Part shown: positions 36,732-45,542 of the stretch, piece by piece
Layout of the letters: every line of letters starts with the position of its first letter
How positions within the stretch are numbered: position 1 is the stretch's first letter
From: SVEL01 sp045126215
GTDB lineage: Bacteria; Bacillota; Clostridia; Lachnospirales; Lachnospiraceae
Direction: 5' to 3'
Assembly: GCA_045126215.1 (NCBI GenBank)
Contig: JBGVOD010000043.1
Location: forward strand, 1-64,000
Length of the DNA stretch: 64,000 nt
The notes under the pieces: generated by a model
Database searches by the model: none
What the model was told of the DNA's origin: nothing
The model's input: the letters and a program-made list of their open reading frames with translations, nothing else
Position numbers and translations under genes: made by a program

Positions 36732-38048
36732 ATGGAAAATCAAAATGTCTATGAAAAAGAAAACAAAATTGAAATATTAGCAATGGGTATTGATTTTTCA
36801 AATGATTTTTCTCAAATTAGTTATCTTGGTACATCTGATAATGAACCTGTTTCAATGAGTACTTTAAAGGGTGAAAAGAGATACCTTATACCAACTGTTT
36901 TGTACAAGAAAAGAGAAATAGATGAATGGTGTATAGGTGATGAGGCAAATCAGAGATTCTATGATGATATCAATGATAAACAGACAATTAATGATATAAT
37001 GTCTATAATTGATACTAAAAGAGAAGTCCTTATCGAAGGCAAGTTCTATACACCATCGGAAATTGTATATATTTATTTCAGAGAATTACTCAATATGGCG
37101 AAAAACATTTTAAATATTGGGAAAATACATGAACTTGTGGTAACAATTGAAAAGGCAGATAAAGATTTGGTTGAATATATATATTCGGCGCTTGAGAACT
37201 ATGGTCTTAAGAAGAAAAATGTAAGGGTGCTTACTCATTCAGAATCATTTATTTACTATACAATTAACCAGCCTAAAATGATATGGGTAAATGATGTTGC
37301 ATTATTTGATTTTAACAAGGATCATTTCACATATAAAAGACTTTCTGTAACAAAGAATAAGAATCCCAATATTGTTAATGTGTATGAAACTGACTATTCA
37401 AAAATGATAGATTATAATATGATTTTAGAATCAGATAGTAGAGAAAAAGCAGATATTAAGTTTTATGAGATTATTTGCGAAGAGTTCCGAAAACACGTTA
37501 CATCGGGAGTGTTCTTAACAGGTGTTGGCTTCTATGAAGACTGGACTAAGAAGTCTTTGACAGAACTTTGCAACCGAAGAAGAGTTTTTAAAGGATATAA
37601 TCTTCTTGTAAAAGGCGCGTGTTATGCGGCTATGAAAAAGTATAAGAAGATAACCTCTATAGACCATATATTTCAGTGTGAAGGCAGAACAAAAGCAGGA
37701 ATAGGTATAATGATTGATAATGAGGGAAGAAATATTCTCATGTCATTGTCGAATCCAGGAACCAACTGGTATGAAGCAGGAGCGAAGGTTGAGTGTATAC
37801 TTGATAATGTTAAACAGATACAGCTTATATTTAAAGGTGTAGTATCGGATATTACAAGAAAAGTTGTAATAGATTTGTCAGGTTTCCCAGAAAGACCAAA
37901 TAAAACAACAAGAGTATCCATAAGCGTTGCGTATATAAATGCCAATACCTGTGAAATAGAAGTAAAAGACCTTGGTTTTGGTGATTTTTATAAAGCCACG
38001 GATGCGGTTGTCAGAGAGATAGTTGAGATAGATGATATATTGATATAG
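36732..38048 (+). CDS. DUF5716-type protein with actin/Hsp70-like ATPase fold
   Basis: 438 residues. The N-terminal AMGIDFSNDFSQISYLG resembles the phosphate-1 loop of Hsp70/actin ATPases, KRYLIPTVLYKK the following IPS/T strand, and GVFLTGVGFYEDW followed by LLVKGACYAAMKKY the adenosine motif and KGAA helix. The last ~100 residues are a beta domain (GIGIMIDNEGRNILMSL). I recall it as the DUF5716 family. It lacks the Hsp70 substrate-binding domain. The gene sits 24 bp after the DUF5717-type gene and 9 bp before a TPR gene. An ATP-driven assembly or switch role within that complex is inferred from fold and context only. Confidence 0.75.
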   Translation: MENQNVYEKENKIEILAMGIDFSNDFSQISYLGTSDNEPVSMSTLKGEKRYLIPTVLYKKREIDEWCIGDEANQRFYDDINDKQTINDIMSIIDTKREVLIEGKFYTPSEIVYIYFRELLNMAKNILNIGKIHELVVTIEKADKDLVEYIYSALENYGLKKKNVRVLTHSESFIYYTINQPKMIWVNDVALFDFNKDHFTYKRLSVTKNKNPNIVNVYETDYSKMIDYNMILESDSREKADIKFYEIICEEFRKHVTSGVFLTGVGFYEDWTKKSLTELCNRRRVFKGYNLLVKGACYAAMKKYKKITSIDHIFQCEGRTKAGIGIMIDNEGRNILMSLSNPGTNWYEAGAKVECILDNVKQIQLIFKGVVSDITRKVVIDLSGFPERPNKTTRVSISVAYINANTCEIEVKDLGFGDFYKATDAVVREIVEIDDILI

Positions 38049-38057
38049 GAGAAAAAA

Positions 38058-38879
38058 ATGGGATTATTATTATGCGCTAAAAAAGCAAAAAATCCATACG
38101 TTTTACCAGATAAAAAAATATATTCAATAGAAGAATTATGCTATTACATATATAACAATCCATATATGATTAATATTACTTTCTTTACAAGGGAATTAAT
38201 AGATTTTATTGAAAATGAACTTTCTATGGTTTCGCTTGCACAGAAACTAAAAAGAGGCATCGATTATGGAGAGAATATTGTAGATTTAGTTATGCATATT
38301 TTTGATGCAAGCAATTATTATGGTGCTGATGAAAAAAATGAGCTTAGAAAAAATCTTGATATTATCAGTAAAAAGACACCTTCTGAAAGAGTTAAATCGC
38401 GTGCTGATTTACTACTTGAATCAAGGAAATTTTCCAGTGCAATTTCAGCATATAGTATTATACTGGAAAAAAAGGATATATCGAAAGATCCTGAATATTA
38501 TGGAGATGTGTGTAACAACATTGGAATTGCATATGTAAATTTATTTGAGTATGAAGAGGCAATTGATTATTTTAGAAAGGCATATGAATATATAAAAAAA
38601 GAAGATTATCTTGATAATATTGTTTGTGCTGCTATTTTAAATGATAATGATGACATAATTGAAAAAGTAAAAAAAGATTATGCAATTGATGATGATATTC
38701 TGGATAAGTACCGTAAAGTAATTGAATATCAGACAAGACAGATAATGAAGTCTAAAGAATACAGAACAGTTGTTGAAAAAGTTTCCTTTGAAGGCAATAA
38801 AACAATGGAAAATTATAAAAAACAGGTAACGGAATTGTTAACTGATATAAGGGCTGAATACAGAAGAGAGATATTGTAG
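38058..38879 (+). CDS. TPR-repeat protein of the DUF5716/5717 cluster
   Basis: 273 residues, cytoplasmic. An N-terminal helical domain (YSIEELCYYIYNNPYMINITFFTRELIDFIENEL) is followed by one or two tetratricopeptide repeats (about 115-190; NNIGIAYVNLFEYEEAIDYFRKAYEY is a clear TPR pair). A charged C-terminal helix follows. TPR proteins mediate protein contacts, often with Hsp70-like partners, which fits the preceding gene. AGGAG sits directly before the ATG and the spacing to the upstream stop is only 9 bp. Confidence 0.8.
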   Translation: MGLLLCAKKAKNPYVLPDKKIYSIEELCYYIYNNPYMINITFFTRELIDFIENELSMVSLAQKLKRGIDYGENIVDLVMHIFDASNYYGADEKNELRKNLDIISKKTPSERVKSRADLLLESRKFSSAISAYSIILEKKDISKDPEYYGDVCNNIGIAYVNLFEYEEAIDYFRKAYEYIKKEDYLDNIVCAAILNDNDDIIEKVKKDYAIDDDILDKYRKVIEYQTRQIMKSKEYRTVVEKVSFEGNKTMENYKKQVTELLTDIRAEYRREIL

Positions 38880-38912
38880 ACTCATCAAGGATAAATGGAA
38901 AGGAGGTACGTT

Positions 38913-40157
38913 ATGGGGTTCTTTGATTTTTTTCGTAAGAGAAATAAAGAAGAATATGAGGAAGAAAATTTATATGAAAAGATAAAAAAAGAAAATCCAT
39001 ATGGTATCTCAAATGATGAGCTAAAACTGGATACTGACATTATTGAAGAGGCGTATGAAGAGGAGATGCTTATAAACGCCAATGAAGCTAATAAGAATTA
39101 TATTGAAAATTATTGCGAACAAATTGCTGTTGCAGCAAAGAGAGTAGAGGATGCAAAAAAAGAATATAATATTGTTGGAAGATATCTTACAGATATTGAA
39201 AAAATCGAGAATGCCGGTAATCCATATAAGAAAAATATAAATTATTATGCCAAGAGAATACTCGTTTTGCGGGAAGATAAAAAGAGTATGAAACAGTACT
39301 CAAGAAAAATGTCTGAGACGAAGTATGCATATATGCAGATGAATGAAGGCAAGATTAAAGAAATACTTAAAGAAATGTATGATGATGAACAATATTGTCA
39401 GAGCTTAAAAACAGACATACATCATATTGAAGGTGAGAAGCATGCACTTAAATATGAAAGAAAGCATGCAGCATCAACACTTAAAAGCATAAGAAAAATG
39501 AGTAAAGTATTTATTGGCTTTTTTGTTATGACACTTATTATGATGTTAATAATGGGAGAGTTGTTTAAAATTGATATGTTGATTCCTGCATTGTCTGTTA
39601 TGACAGTTGCAGTAGTTATAGCGGCCTTTATCGTTGTATATAATCAAAAAGAAACAAAGGAACTGAAAATATCAGAGATGAAATTGAATAAAGCTATAAG
39701 TCTTATGAATAGTTATAAACTTAAATATGTAAACGTAAAAAGCAGACTTGACTATATGTATGAAACAAATGGTGTAAAGAGTTCGTATGAACTGAATGAA
39801 ATATGGAGAGTTTATTTGGTTGTAAAAAAAGAAAGAGAAGCTATTATGAAAGCATCAGACGAAATGTATAAATCAATAGATGCACTTATGGCTGAAATTG
39901 AAAAATTAGATTTGTATGATTCTTCAGTGTGGTCTGCACAAATAGAAGCACTTGTGGATAATCGGGAAATGACAGAAATAAGACACACATTAAATGTCAG
40001 AAGACAGAAATTACGTGAATCAATGGATTTTAATTCAAGACTCGTAGAAAAAAATAAGGAAAAGATAAATAAAATTGTTAAAGATAATCCAGCTATAACA
40101 AAGGAAGTAATAGGGTTAATAGAAAAATATGAAAGAATTAATAACATACAAGCATAA
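38913..40157 (+). CDS. Coiled-coil membrane protein of the DUF5716/5717 cluster
   Basis: 414 residues from ATG 38913, preceded by AAAGGAGGT; the ATG at 38895 lies upstream of that site and is rejected. The N-terminus MGFFDFFRKR is amphipathic. Long coiled coils (about 55-190 and 255-400, dense in Lys/Glu) flank a hairpin of two transmembrane helices (about 196-217, VFIGFFVMTLIMMLIMG; and 225-245, IPALSVMTVAVVIAAFIVV). Both coiled coils would face the cytoplasm. It could tether the cluster's soluble proteins to the membrane. No family is recognised. Confidence 0.78.
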   Translation: MGFFDFFRKRNKEEYEEENLYEKIKKENPYGISNDELKLDTDIIEEAYEEEMLINANEANKNYIENYCEQIAVAAKRVEDAKKEYNIVGRYLTDIEKIENAGNPYKKNINYYAKRILVLREDKKSMKQYSRKMSETKYAYMQMNEGKIKEILKEMYDDEQYCQSLKTDIHHIEGEKHALKYERKHAASTLKSIRKMSKVFIGFFVMTLIMMLIMGELFKIDMLIPALSVMTVAVVIAAFIVVYNQKETKELKISEMKLNKAISLMNSYKLKYVNVKSRLDYMYETNGVKSSYELNEIWRVYLVVKKEREAIMKASDEMYKSIDALMAEIEKLDLYDSSVWSAQIEALVDNREMTEIRHTLNVRRQKLRESMDFNSRLVEKNKEKINKIVKDNPAITKEVIGLIEKYERINNIQA

Positions 40158-40560
40158 AGTTCAATATTATGAAACAGATCAGATGTCAATAGTACATCAC
40201 TCAAACTATATTCGATGGTTTGAAGAGGCAAGAATAGATTTCCTTGAACAAATTGGAATGAATATGGAGGAAATAGAAAGAAACGGTGTACAGATACCGG
40301 TATTGTCGGTTTCTTCAAATTATCGTTCAATGGTCAGATTCGGAGATAAAGTTTACGTTGGACTAAAAATAGAAAAATATAATGGGATAAAACTTCAAAT
40401 ATCCTACAGAATAACAGATGCGAAAACGAATGAGTTAAGAAATGAGGGTGAAAGTTCGCATTGCTTTTTAGATTTGAATGGACAAGTGATATCGTTAAAA
40501 AAACACAATATAAAAATGCATGAAACACTTGAAAAATACGTAAATTCCTCAACTTTTTAA
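40129..40560 (+). CDS. Acyl-CoA thioesterase (4HBT hotdog family)
   Basis: 143 residues. The YbgC/FadM-type signature YYETDQMSIVHHSNYIRWFEEAR (residues ~13-35) has the catalytic Asp and the HHSNY hotdog motif. It hydrolyses acyl-CoA or acyl-ACP thioesters; chain preference is unknown. The ATG lies inside the preceding gene (29-bp overlap) without a strong Shine-Dalgarno, suggesting translational coupling to the coiled-coil membrane protein. This makes it the last gene of the rarA transcript. Confidence 0.88.
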   Translation: MKELITYKHKVQYYETDQMSIVHHSNYIRWFEEARIDFLEQIGMNMEEIERNGVQIPVLSVSSNYRSMVRFGDKVYVGLKIEKYNGIKLQISYRITDAKTNELRNEGESSHCFLDLNGQVISLKKHNIKMHETLEKYVNSSTF

Positions 40561-40597
40561 ATAGGCTTTTGTTTTTAATTTAGAACATTAAAATCTA

Positions 40598-40626
40598 TTG
40601 ACTTGTATACAGTATTTCCATATAAT
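40598..40626 (+). promoter_or_regulatory. Strong promoter of pflB
   Basis: TTGACT (40598-40603), 17-base spacer, TATAAT (40621-40626). This is close to the sigma-A consensus and fits the highly adapted codon use of pflB. Confidence 0.85.
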
Positions 40627-40674
40627 ACAGAAGACGAAAGAAAATATTTCTAGTATTATTAGGAGGAACTTATA

Positions 40675-42771
40675 ATGATTAAGACAGTGCAACCAGAATG
40701 GAACGGCTTTGTAGATGGCAAATGGTCAAAAGAAGTTAATGTTAGAGATTTCATCCAGAAGAACTATACACAGTATGAGGGTGATTCTTCATTCTTAGCT
40801 GGTCCAACAAAAGAAACAACAGATTTATGGAACCAGGTTTTAGGTTTAATGAAACAGGAACGTGAAAATGGTGGTGTTCTTGATATGGATACAAGCGTTC
40901 CATCAACAATTGTTTCACATGATGCTGCATATTTAAATAAAGAAACAGAACAGATTGTTGGTTTCCAGACAGACAAGCCACTTAAGAGAGCTTTTATGCC
41001 ATTCGGTGGTATTCGTACAGCAGTTACAGCTTGTAAATCATACGGTTATGAAGTAGATCCTGAGGTAATTAGAATATTTACAGATTATAGAAAGACACAC
41101 AATCAGGGTGTATTTGATGTTTACACACCAGAAATGAAGTTGGCAAGACATGCTCATATCGTAACAGGTCTTCCAGATGCTTACGGCAGAGGACGTATCA
41201 TTGGTGATTACAGAAGAGTTGCTTTATATGGTGTTGATAAGCTTATCGAAGACAAGAAAGAGCAGTTAGCTACATCACTTGTAAGAATGACATCTAAGAA
41301 CATCAGACTTAGAGAAGAATTAGCAGAACAGATTAAAGCTTTAGGCGACTTAAAGAAGCTTGGTGAAATCTATGGTTACGATATTTCAGCTCCAGCTAAA
41401 GACGTTAAGGAAGCTATTCAGTGGACATATTTCGGATATTTAGCAGCTGTTAAGGAACAGAATGGTGCTGCTATGTCACTTGGACGTACATCTACCTTCC
41501 TTGATATTTATGCTGAAAGAGATCTTAAGAATGGCGTATATACAGAAGAACAGATTCAGGAAATGATTGATCATTTCATCATGAAGTTAAGAATGGTTAG
41601 ATTTGCTCGTATCCCTGAATACAATGCATTATTCGCTGGTGATCCTACATGGGTTACAGAATCACTTGGTGGTGTTGGTATCGACGGAAGACACATGGTT
41701 ACAAAGATGTCATTCAGATACTTAAATACATTAGACAACTTAGGAACATCTCCAGAACCAAACATGACAGTTCTTTGGTCAGTTAACCTTCCTACAAACT
41801 GGAAGAAGTACTGTGCTGAAATGTCAATCAAGTCATCAGCTATCCAGTATGAAAATGATGATATGATGAGAGTAACTCACGGTGATGATTATGCAATTGC
41901 ATGTTGTGTATCTTCAATGAGAGTTGGTAAGGAAATGCAGTTCTTCGGAGCTAGAGCAAACCTTGCAAAATGTTTACTTTACGCTATCAACGGTGGTGTT
42001 GATGAAAAATTATTCATTCAGGTAGGTCCTAAGTACAGACCAATCACTTCAGAATACTTAGATTATGATGAAGTAATGGAAAGATATGAAGATATGATGG
42101 AATGGTTAGCTGGATTATATGTAAATACATTAAATGTTATCCATTACATGCATGATAAATATTGTTATGAAAAGCTTCAGATGGCTCTTCATGATAGAGA
42201 TGTTAAGAGATGGTTCGCAACAGGTATTGCTGGTCTTTCAGTAGTTGCTGACTCCCTTTCAGCAATCAAATATGCTAAGGTTAAGACAATCAGAAATGAA
42301 GATGGTATCGTAGTTGATTACGAAGTAGAGGGCGATTTCCCTAAATATGGTAACAACGATGACAGAGTAGACCAGATTGCAGTTGAAATTGTTGAAAAAT
42401 TCATGAATATGGTTAGAAAGCATCACACATACAGAGATTCAATCCCTACAACATCAATTCTTACAATCACATCAAATGTAGCATATGGTAAGAATACAGG
42501 TAGCACACCTGATGGTAGAAAAGCTGGTGTTCCACTTGCTCCAGGTGCTAACCCAATGCATGGTAGAGATACACATGGTGCTTTAGCTTCATTATCATCA
42601 GTAGCTAAACTTCCATTCAAGGATGCACAGGATGGTATCTCAAATACATTTACAATTCTTCCAAATGCTCTTGGTAAGGATTCTGTATTCGCTGGTCAGG
42701 CTGATTTTGATATTCAGTTAACACCAGAACAGATTGCTGAAATCGAAAAAGGTGGATGCACAAGCTGTTAA
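40675..42771 (+). CDS. pflB: Pyruvate formate-lyase catalytic part lacking its glycyl-radical domain
   Basis: 698 residues, against about 745-760 for a full PflB. The active-site pair C410-C411 (CCVSSMRVGKEMQFFGARANLAK) and the pyruvate/CoA regions are intact up to FTILPNALGKDS. There the family would continue into the glycyl-radical domain; instead a short linker and GGCTSC end the protein. The missing domain is encoded 129 bp downstream as its own gene. The enzyme converts pyruvate and CoA to formate and acetyl-CoA, a central fermentation step. Codon use is strongly biased (high expression). A strong sigma-A promoter and AGGAGG precede it. A 26-bp tandem duplication spans the stop codon. 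Confidence 0.95.
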   Translation: MIKTVQPEWNGFVDGKWSKEVNVRDFIQKNYTQYEGDSSFLAGPTKETTDLWNQVLGLMKQERENGGVLDMDTSVPSTIVSHDAAYLNKETEQIVGFQTDKPLKRAFMPFGGIRTAVTACKSYGYEVDPEVIRIFTDYRKTHNQGVFDVYTPEMKLARHAHIVTGLPDAYGRGRIIGDYRRVALYGVDKLIEDKKEQLATSLVRMTSKNIRLREELAEQIKALGDLKKLGEIYGYDISAPAKDVKEAIQWTYFGYLAAVKEQNGAAMSLGRTSTFLDIYAERDLKNGVYTEEQIQEMIDHFIMKLRMVRFARIPEYNALFAGDPTWVTESLGGVGIDGRHMVTKMSFRYLNTLDNLGTSPEPNMTVLWSVNLPTNWKKYCAEMSIKSSAIQYENDDMMRVTHGDDYAIACCVSSMRVGKEMQFFGARANLAKCLLYAINGGVDEKLFIQVGPKYRPITSEYLDYDEVMERYEDMMEWLAGLYVNTLNVIHYMHDKYCYEKLQMALHDRDVKRWFATGIAGLSVVADSLSAIKYAKVKTIRNEDGIVVDYEVEGDFPKYGNNDDRVDQIAVEIVEKFMNMVRKHHTYRDSIPTTSILTITSNVAYGKNTGSTPDGRKAGVPLAPGANPMHGRDTHGALASLSSVAKLPFKDAQDGISNTFTILPNALGKDSVFAGQADFDIQLTPEQIAEIEKGGCTSC

Positions 42772-42811
42772 TTAGCAAGTATTAAACAAGCTGTTAATTA
42801 GCAAGTATTAA
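42760..42811 (+). repeat. 26-bp perfect tandem duplication across the pflB stop codon
   Basis: Units 42760-42785 and 42786-42811 are identical, each containing the CTGTTAATTAGCAAG core with the TAA stop. The unit is not a multiple of three. Confidence 0.92.
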
Positions 42812-42828
42812 GTAAGTTACAATTTATA

Positions 42829-42853
42829 CATCCAGTCAGTCATTGACTGGATG
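42829..42853 (+). promoter_or_regulatory. Hairpin between the two pyruvate formate-lyase genes
   Basis: CATCCAGTCA pairs perfectly with TGACTGGATG (10 bp, 5-base loop). No T-run follows, so it is more likely an mRNA processing or stabilising element than a terminator. It could set the ratio of the two subunits. Confidence 0.6.
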
Positions 42854-42900
42854 GGAAACATTAATTTGAATAGCCCATATGGGCGGAATGGAGGATTATT

Positions 42901-43143
42901 ATGACAGTTACAGAACAGCAGAAAGATAATTTAGTAGCAATGCTTGATGGATACGTTGAAAAAGGTGGTCATCATCTTAACGTTAATGTTTTAGTAAGAG
43001 AAACATTATTAGATGCTCAGCAGCATCCAGAAAATTACCCACAGCTTACAATTCGTGTATCAGGATATGCTGTAAACTTCATTAAGTTAACAAAAGAACA
43101 GCAGGATGACGTTATCTCACGTACATTCCATGAAGCTATCTAG
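42901..43143 (+). CDS. grcA: Separate glycyl-radical domain of pyruvate formate-lyase (GrcA-like)
   Basis: 80 residues, with its own GGAGG and ATG. The C-terminal RVSGYAVNF carries the radical glycine G55 and aligns with E. coli PflB around Gly734. NVNVLVRETLLDAQQHPENYPQLTIRVSG follows the family closely. In E. coli the similar GrcA (YfiD) is a spare part that repairs oxygen-cleaved PflB. Here the large gene has no such domain, so this peptide must be an obligatory subunit. Context: pflB large part upstream, activase pflA downstream. High-expression codon use matches pflB. Confidence 0.93.
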   Translation: MTVTEQQKDNLVAMLDGYVEKGGHHLNVNVLVRETLLDAQQHPENYPQLTIRVSGYAVNFIKLTKEQQDDVISRTFHEAI

Positions 43144-43218
43144 TTCATCGTTTAAGTTAGAATGCATTCGATTGAACAGATTAAAGACAACTTTTAAGAT
43201 AACTTAAAAAGATTTTAT

Positions 43219-43254
43219 ATGCCTCGTTAAAGATAGCTTTAATGAGGCATTTTT
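43219..43254 (+). terminator. Rho-independent terminator before pflA
   Basis: ATGCCTCGTTAAAG pairs with CTTTAATGAGGCAT (14 bp, one wobble), followed by TTTTT. It would lower or stop read-through from the pfl subunit genes into pflA. Confidence 0.88.
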
Positions 43255-43278
43255 AAAAATTAATGGAGGTAACATAAT

Positions 43279-44040
43279 ATGAAAGGCTATGTTCATTCTA
43301 TTGAAACCTTTGGTACAGTTGATGGACCAGGAATAAGATATGTTGTATTTACACAGGGGTGTCCTATGAGATGTAAGTATTGTCATAATCCGGATACGTG
43401 GACACCAAGAACTGGTGAACAGATGGATACAGATGATATTATTACAGATTTTGAAAAATACAAGCCATTTTTAACTAATAACGGGATTACGGTTACTGGT
43501 GGTGAACCAATGATGCAGATGGATTTTTTGCTTGATTTGTTCAAAAAAGCAAAAGAAAAACAGGCTCATACCTGTATTGATTCTTCTGGAATTATGTTTA
43601 ATCCAAAAAGTGAAAGTTTTATGGAAAAGTTAGATGAGCTTTTAAAATATACAGATTTGATTATGCTTGACATAAAGCATATAGATGATGAGGAACATAA
43701 AAAGCTTACAGGTCAGTCAAATAAAAATATTCTTGCGTTTGCAAGATATTTATCTGAAAAGAAGATTCCTGTATGGATAAGACATGTTACTGTACCAGGA
43801 ATAACATTTAATACAAAATACCTGGTACAGTTAGGTGAGTTTCTTGCAGAACTTGATAATATTGAGGCATTAGATGTATTACCATATCATACAATGGGAG
43901 TACCAAAATATGAGTCTCTTGGTATTGAATATCCATTAAAGGGTGTTGAACCACTGGATAAGGAGGATGCCATGAAAGCAAGAAATACCATTATATACGG
44001 AATGCAAAAACGTAAAAAAGAATTAGGAAAAACCACGTAG
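43279..44040 (+). CDS. pflA: Pyruvate formate-lyase activating enzyme (radical SAM)
   Basis: 253 residues. The [4Fe-4S] radical SAM motif is C28, C32, C35 (QGCPMRCKYCHNPDTW), followed by the SAM-binding TGGEP. It uses reductively cleaved S-adenosylmethionine to place the radical on the glycine of the separate GrcA-like subunit. Because the glycine sits on a small peptide, the activase may act on it before or after binding to the large part. AATGGAGG precedes the ATG. It is convergent with the spoVA operon, whose last stop is one base away. Confidence 0.95.
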   Translation: MKGYVHSIETFGTVDGPGIRYVVFTQGCPMRCKYCHNPDTWTPRTGEQMDTDDIITDFEKYKPFLTNNGITVTGGEPMMQMDFLLDLFKKAKEKQAHTCIDSSGIMFNPKSESFMEKLDELLKYTDLIMLDIKHIDDEEHKKLTGQSNKNILAFARYLSEKKIPVWIRHVTVPGITFNTKYLVQLGEFLAELDNIEALDVLPYHTMGVPKYESLGIEYPLKGVEPLDKEDAMKARNTIIYGMQKRKKELGKTT

Positions 44041-44041
44041 A

Positions 44042-44431
44042 TTATTCTGATTTAGGATTAAATATAAGGGAGGCTATATAGCCAAAAATTAATGCACTAC
44101 TGATACCCAGAGCAGAAGCTTTTAAACCACCTAGGAATATACCTGTGAAACCAAATTCATCAATGGATTCCTTGACACCTTTATATAGTGTATTTCCAAA
44201 TCCGAGAAGTGGAACAGAGGCTCCGGCACCGGCAAAATCAATAAGTGGGTCGTATAATCCAAAGAAACCAAGTATTGAACCAATTACAACTAATCCCACC
44301 ATTATACGTCCCGGTAGTAATTTAGTTTTGTCTATAAATATTTGTACAATTGCGCATATTGCTCCGCCAACGAGAAAAGCAATAATATAGCTGGAAAGAT
44401 AATTCGTGAAAAAATCTGATATATTAGACAT
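44042..44431 (-). CDS. spoVAE: Stage V sporulation protein AE (SpoVAE/SpoVAEb)
   Basis: 129 residues, about four transmembrane segments, with the FAGAGASVPLLGFGNTLYKG motif shared by SpoVAC and SpoVAEb proteins. It forms part of the inner-forespore-membrane channel that moves Ca-dipicolinate during sporulation and germination. It is the last gene of the operon, 17 bp after spoVAD; AAAGGAGG precedes its ATG. Confidence 0.93.
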   Translation of the reverse strand: MSNISDFFTNYLSSYIIAFLVGGAICAIVQIFIDKTKLLPGRIMVGLVVIGSILGFFGLYDPLIDFAGAGASVPLLGFGNTLYKGVKESIDEFGFTGIFLGGLKASALGISSALIFGYIASLIFNPKSE

Positions 44432-44448
44432 TTATTAGGCCTCCTTTA

Positions 44449-45498
44449 TTAATCAATTGATTCTATTGAAACTGCATGAGCTATTCCTGGAACAGAATTA
44501 CCTTCATTTGAGCTTACAGGAGACAAAAGAGCTCCTGTCGGTATAAGAAGTATTCGCTTAAAGTTTTTATTGATTAATTCGTTTATTATATAGCTGCAAA
44601 AGACGCTTGCACTACATCCACATCCACTTGCTCCTGCATTTGTATCCTGAACATCCTTGTCAAACATGAGTATTCCACAGTCTTTGTGAACAGGAGAAAT
44701 ATCATATCCTTTTTCTTTTAATAGGTCTATAAGTATTGTCTGACCAATATAGCCTAAATCCCCAGTAAAAATATAATCATAGTAGGTTGGTTCGATTCCA
44801 AAATCTACAAGGTGCTGATATATGGTATCGGCGGCTGCAGGAGCCATACATGCTCCCATATTTTCCTTATCTTTGTGACCAAAATCAACAATTTTTCCAG
44901 GAGTGATTTTAGTTATCATAGCTTTAGCATCTGTTTTGTCATTAGAGATAATCACACTACCACACCCTGTAACTGTCCATGTAGATGAAAATTTACGTTG
45001 ACTTCCATAATCCAGTGGAAATCTGAATGTTTTTTCGGCACTGGCAAAATGGCTGGATGCAGAGGCAATAACGTTTCTTGCAAAACCACCAGACACAAGT
45101 ATTGATGCCAGACTCATAGCTTCTCCAAAGGTTGAACATGCTCCATATAATCCGAAGAGGGGAATGTCAAAATCTTTTAGTCCAAAAGATGAGGCAATTA
45201 ACTGGCCTAACAAATCACCAGCGAGGATATAATCTATTTGATCTTTTGAAAGAGAAGTCTTTTGCAATAGATTATTAATATTAGAAGCAATCATTTTACT
45301 TTCGGCATCTTCGAAATTATCACCTCCAAACATCAAATCTTCAGATATATGATCAAAGTAGCTTCCTAAAGGACCCTGACCTTCTTTGGTACCTACAGTA
45401 GAAGAATAGTCTTTAATATAGACTGGTGATGGAAGTAATATGCTTGATTTACCGATATGGTTATTAGTAGACGTTTTGTTAATAGAATTTGTACTCAT
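44449..45498 (-). CDS. spoVAD: Stage V sporulation protein AD (SpoVAD)
   Basis: 349 residues with a thiolase-like fold. Characteristic stretches are GTKEGQGPLGSYFD, LAGDLLGQLIASSFG, GACSTFGEAMSLAS and the C-terminal ASGCGCSASVFCSY. SpoVAD is the soluble component that binds dipicolinic acid at the inner spore membrane. The family is diagnostic for endospore formers. Order and spacing match the standard spoVA operon. Confidence 0.96.
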   Translation of the reverse strand: MSTNSINKTSTNNHIGKSSILLPSPVYIKDYSSTVGTKEGQGPLGSYFDHISEDLMFGGDNFEDAESKMIASNINNLLQKTSLSKDQIDYILAGDLLGQLIASSFGLKDFDIPLFGLYGACSTFGEAMSLASILVSGGFARNVIASASSHFASAEKTFRFPLDYGSQRKFSSTWTVTGCGSVIISNDKTDAKAMITKITPGKIVDFGHKDKENMGACMAPAAADTIYQHLVDFGIEPTYYDYIFTGDLGYIGQTILIDLLKEKGYDISPVHKDCGILMFDKDVQDTNAGASGCGCSASVFCSYIINELINKNFKRILLIPTGALLSPVSSNEGNSVPGIAHAVSIESID

Positions 45499-45542
45499 AT
45501 TTATTGTGATCTTATAGGATCTTTCCTTTCATAATATTTTAA

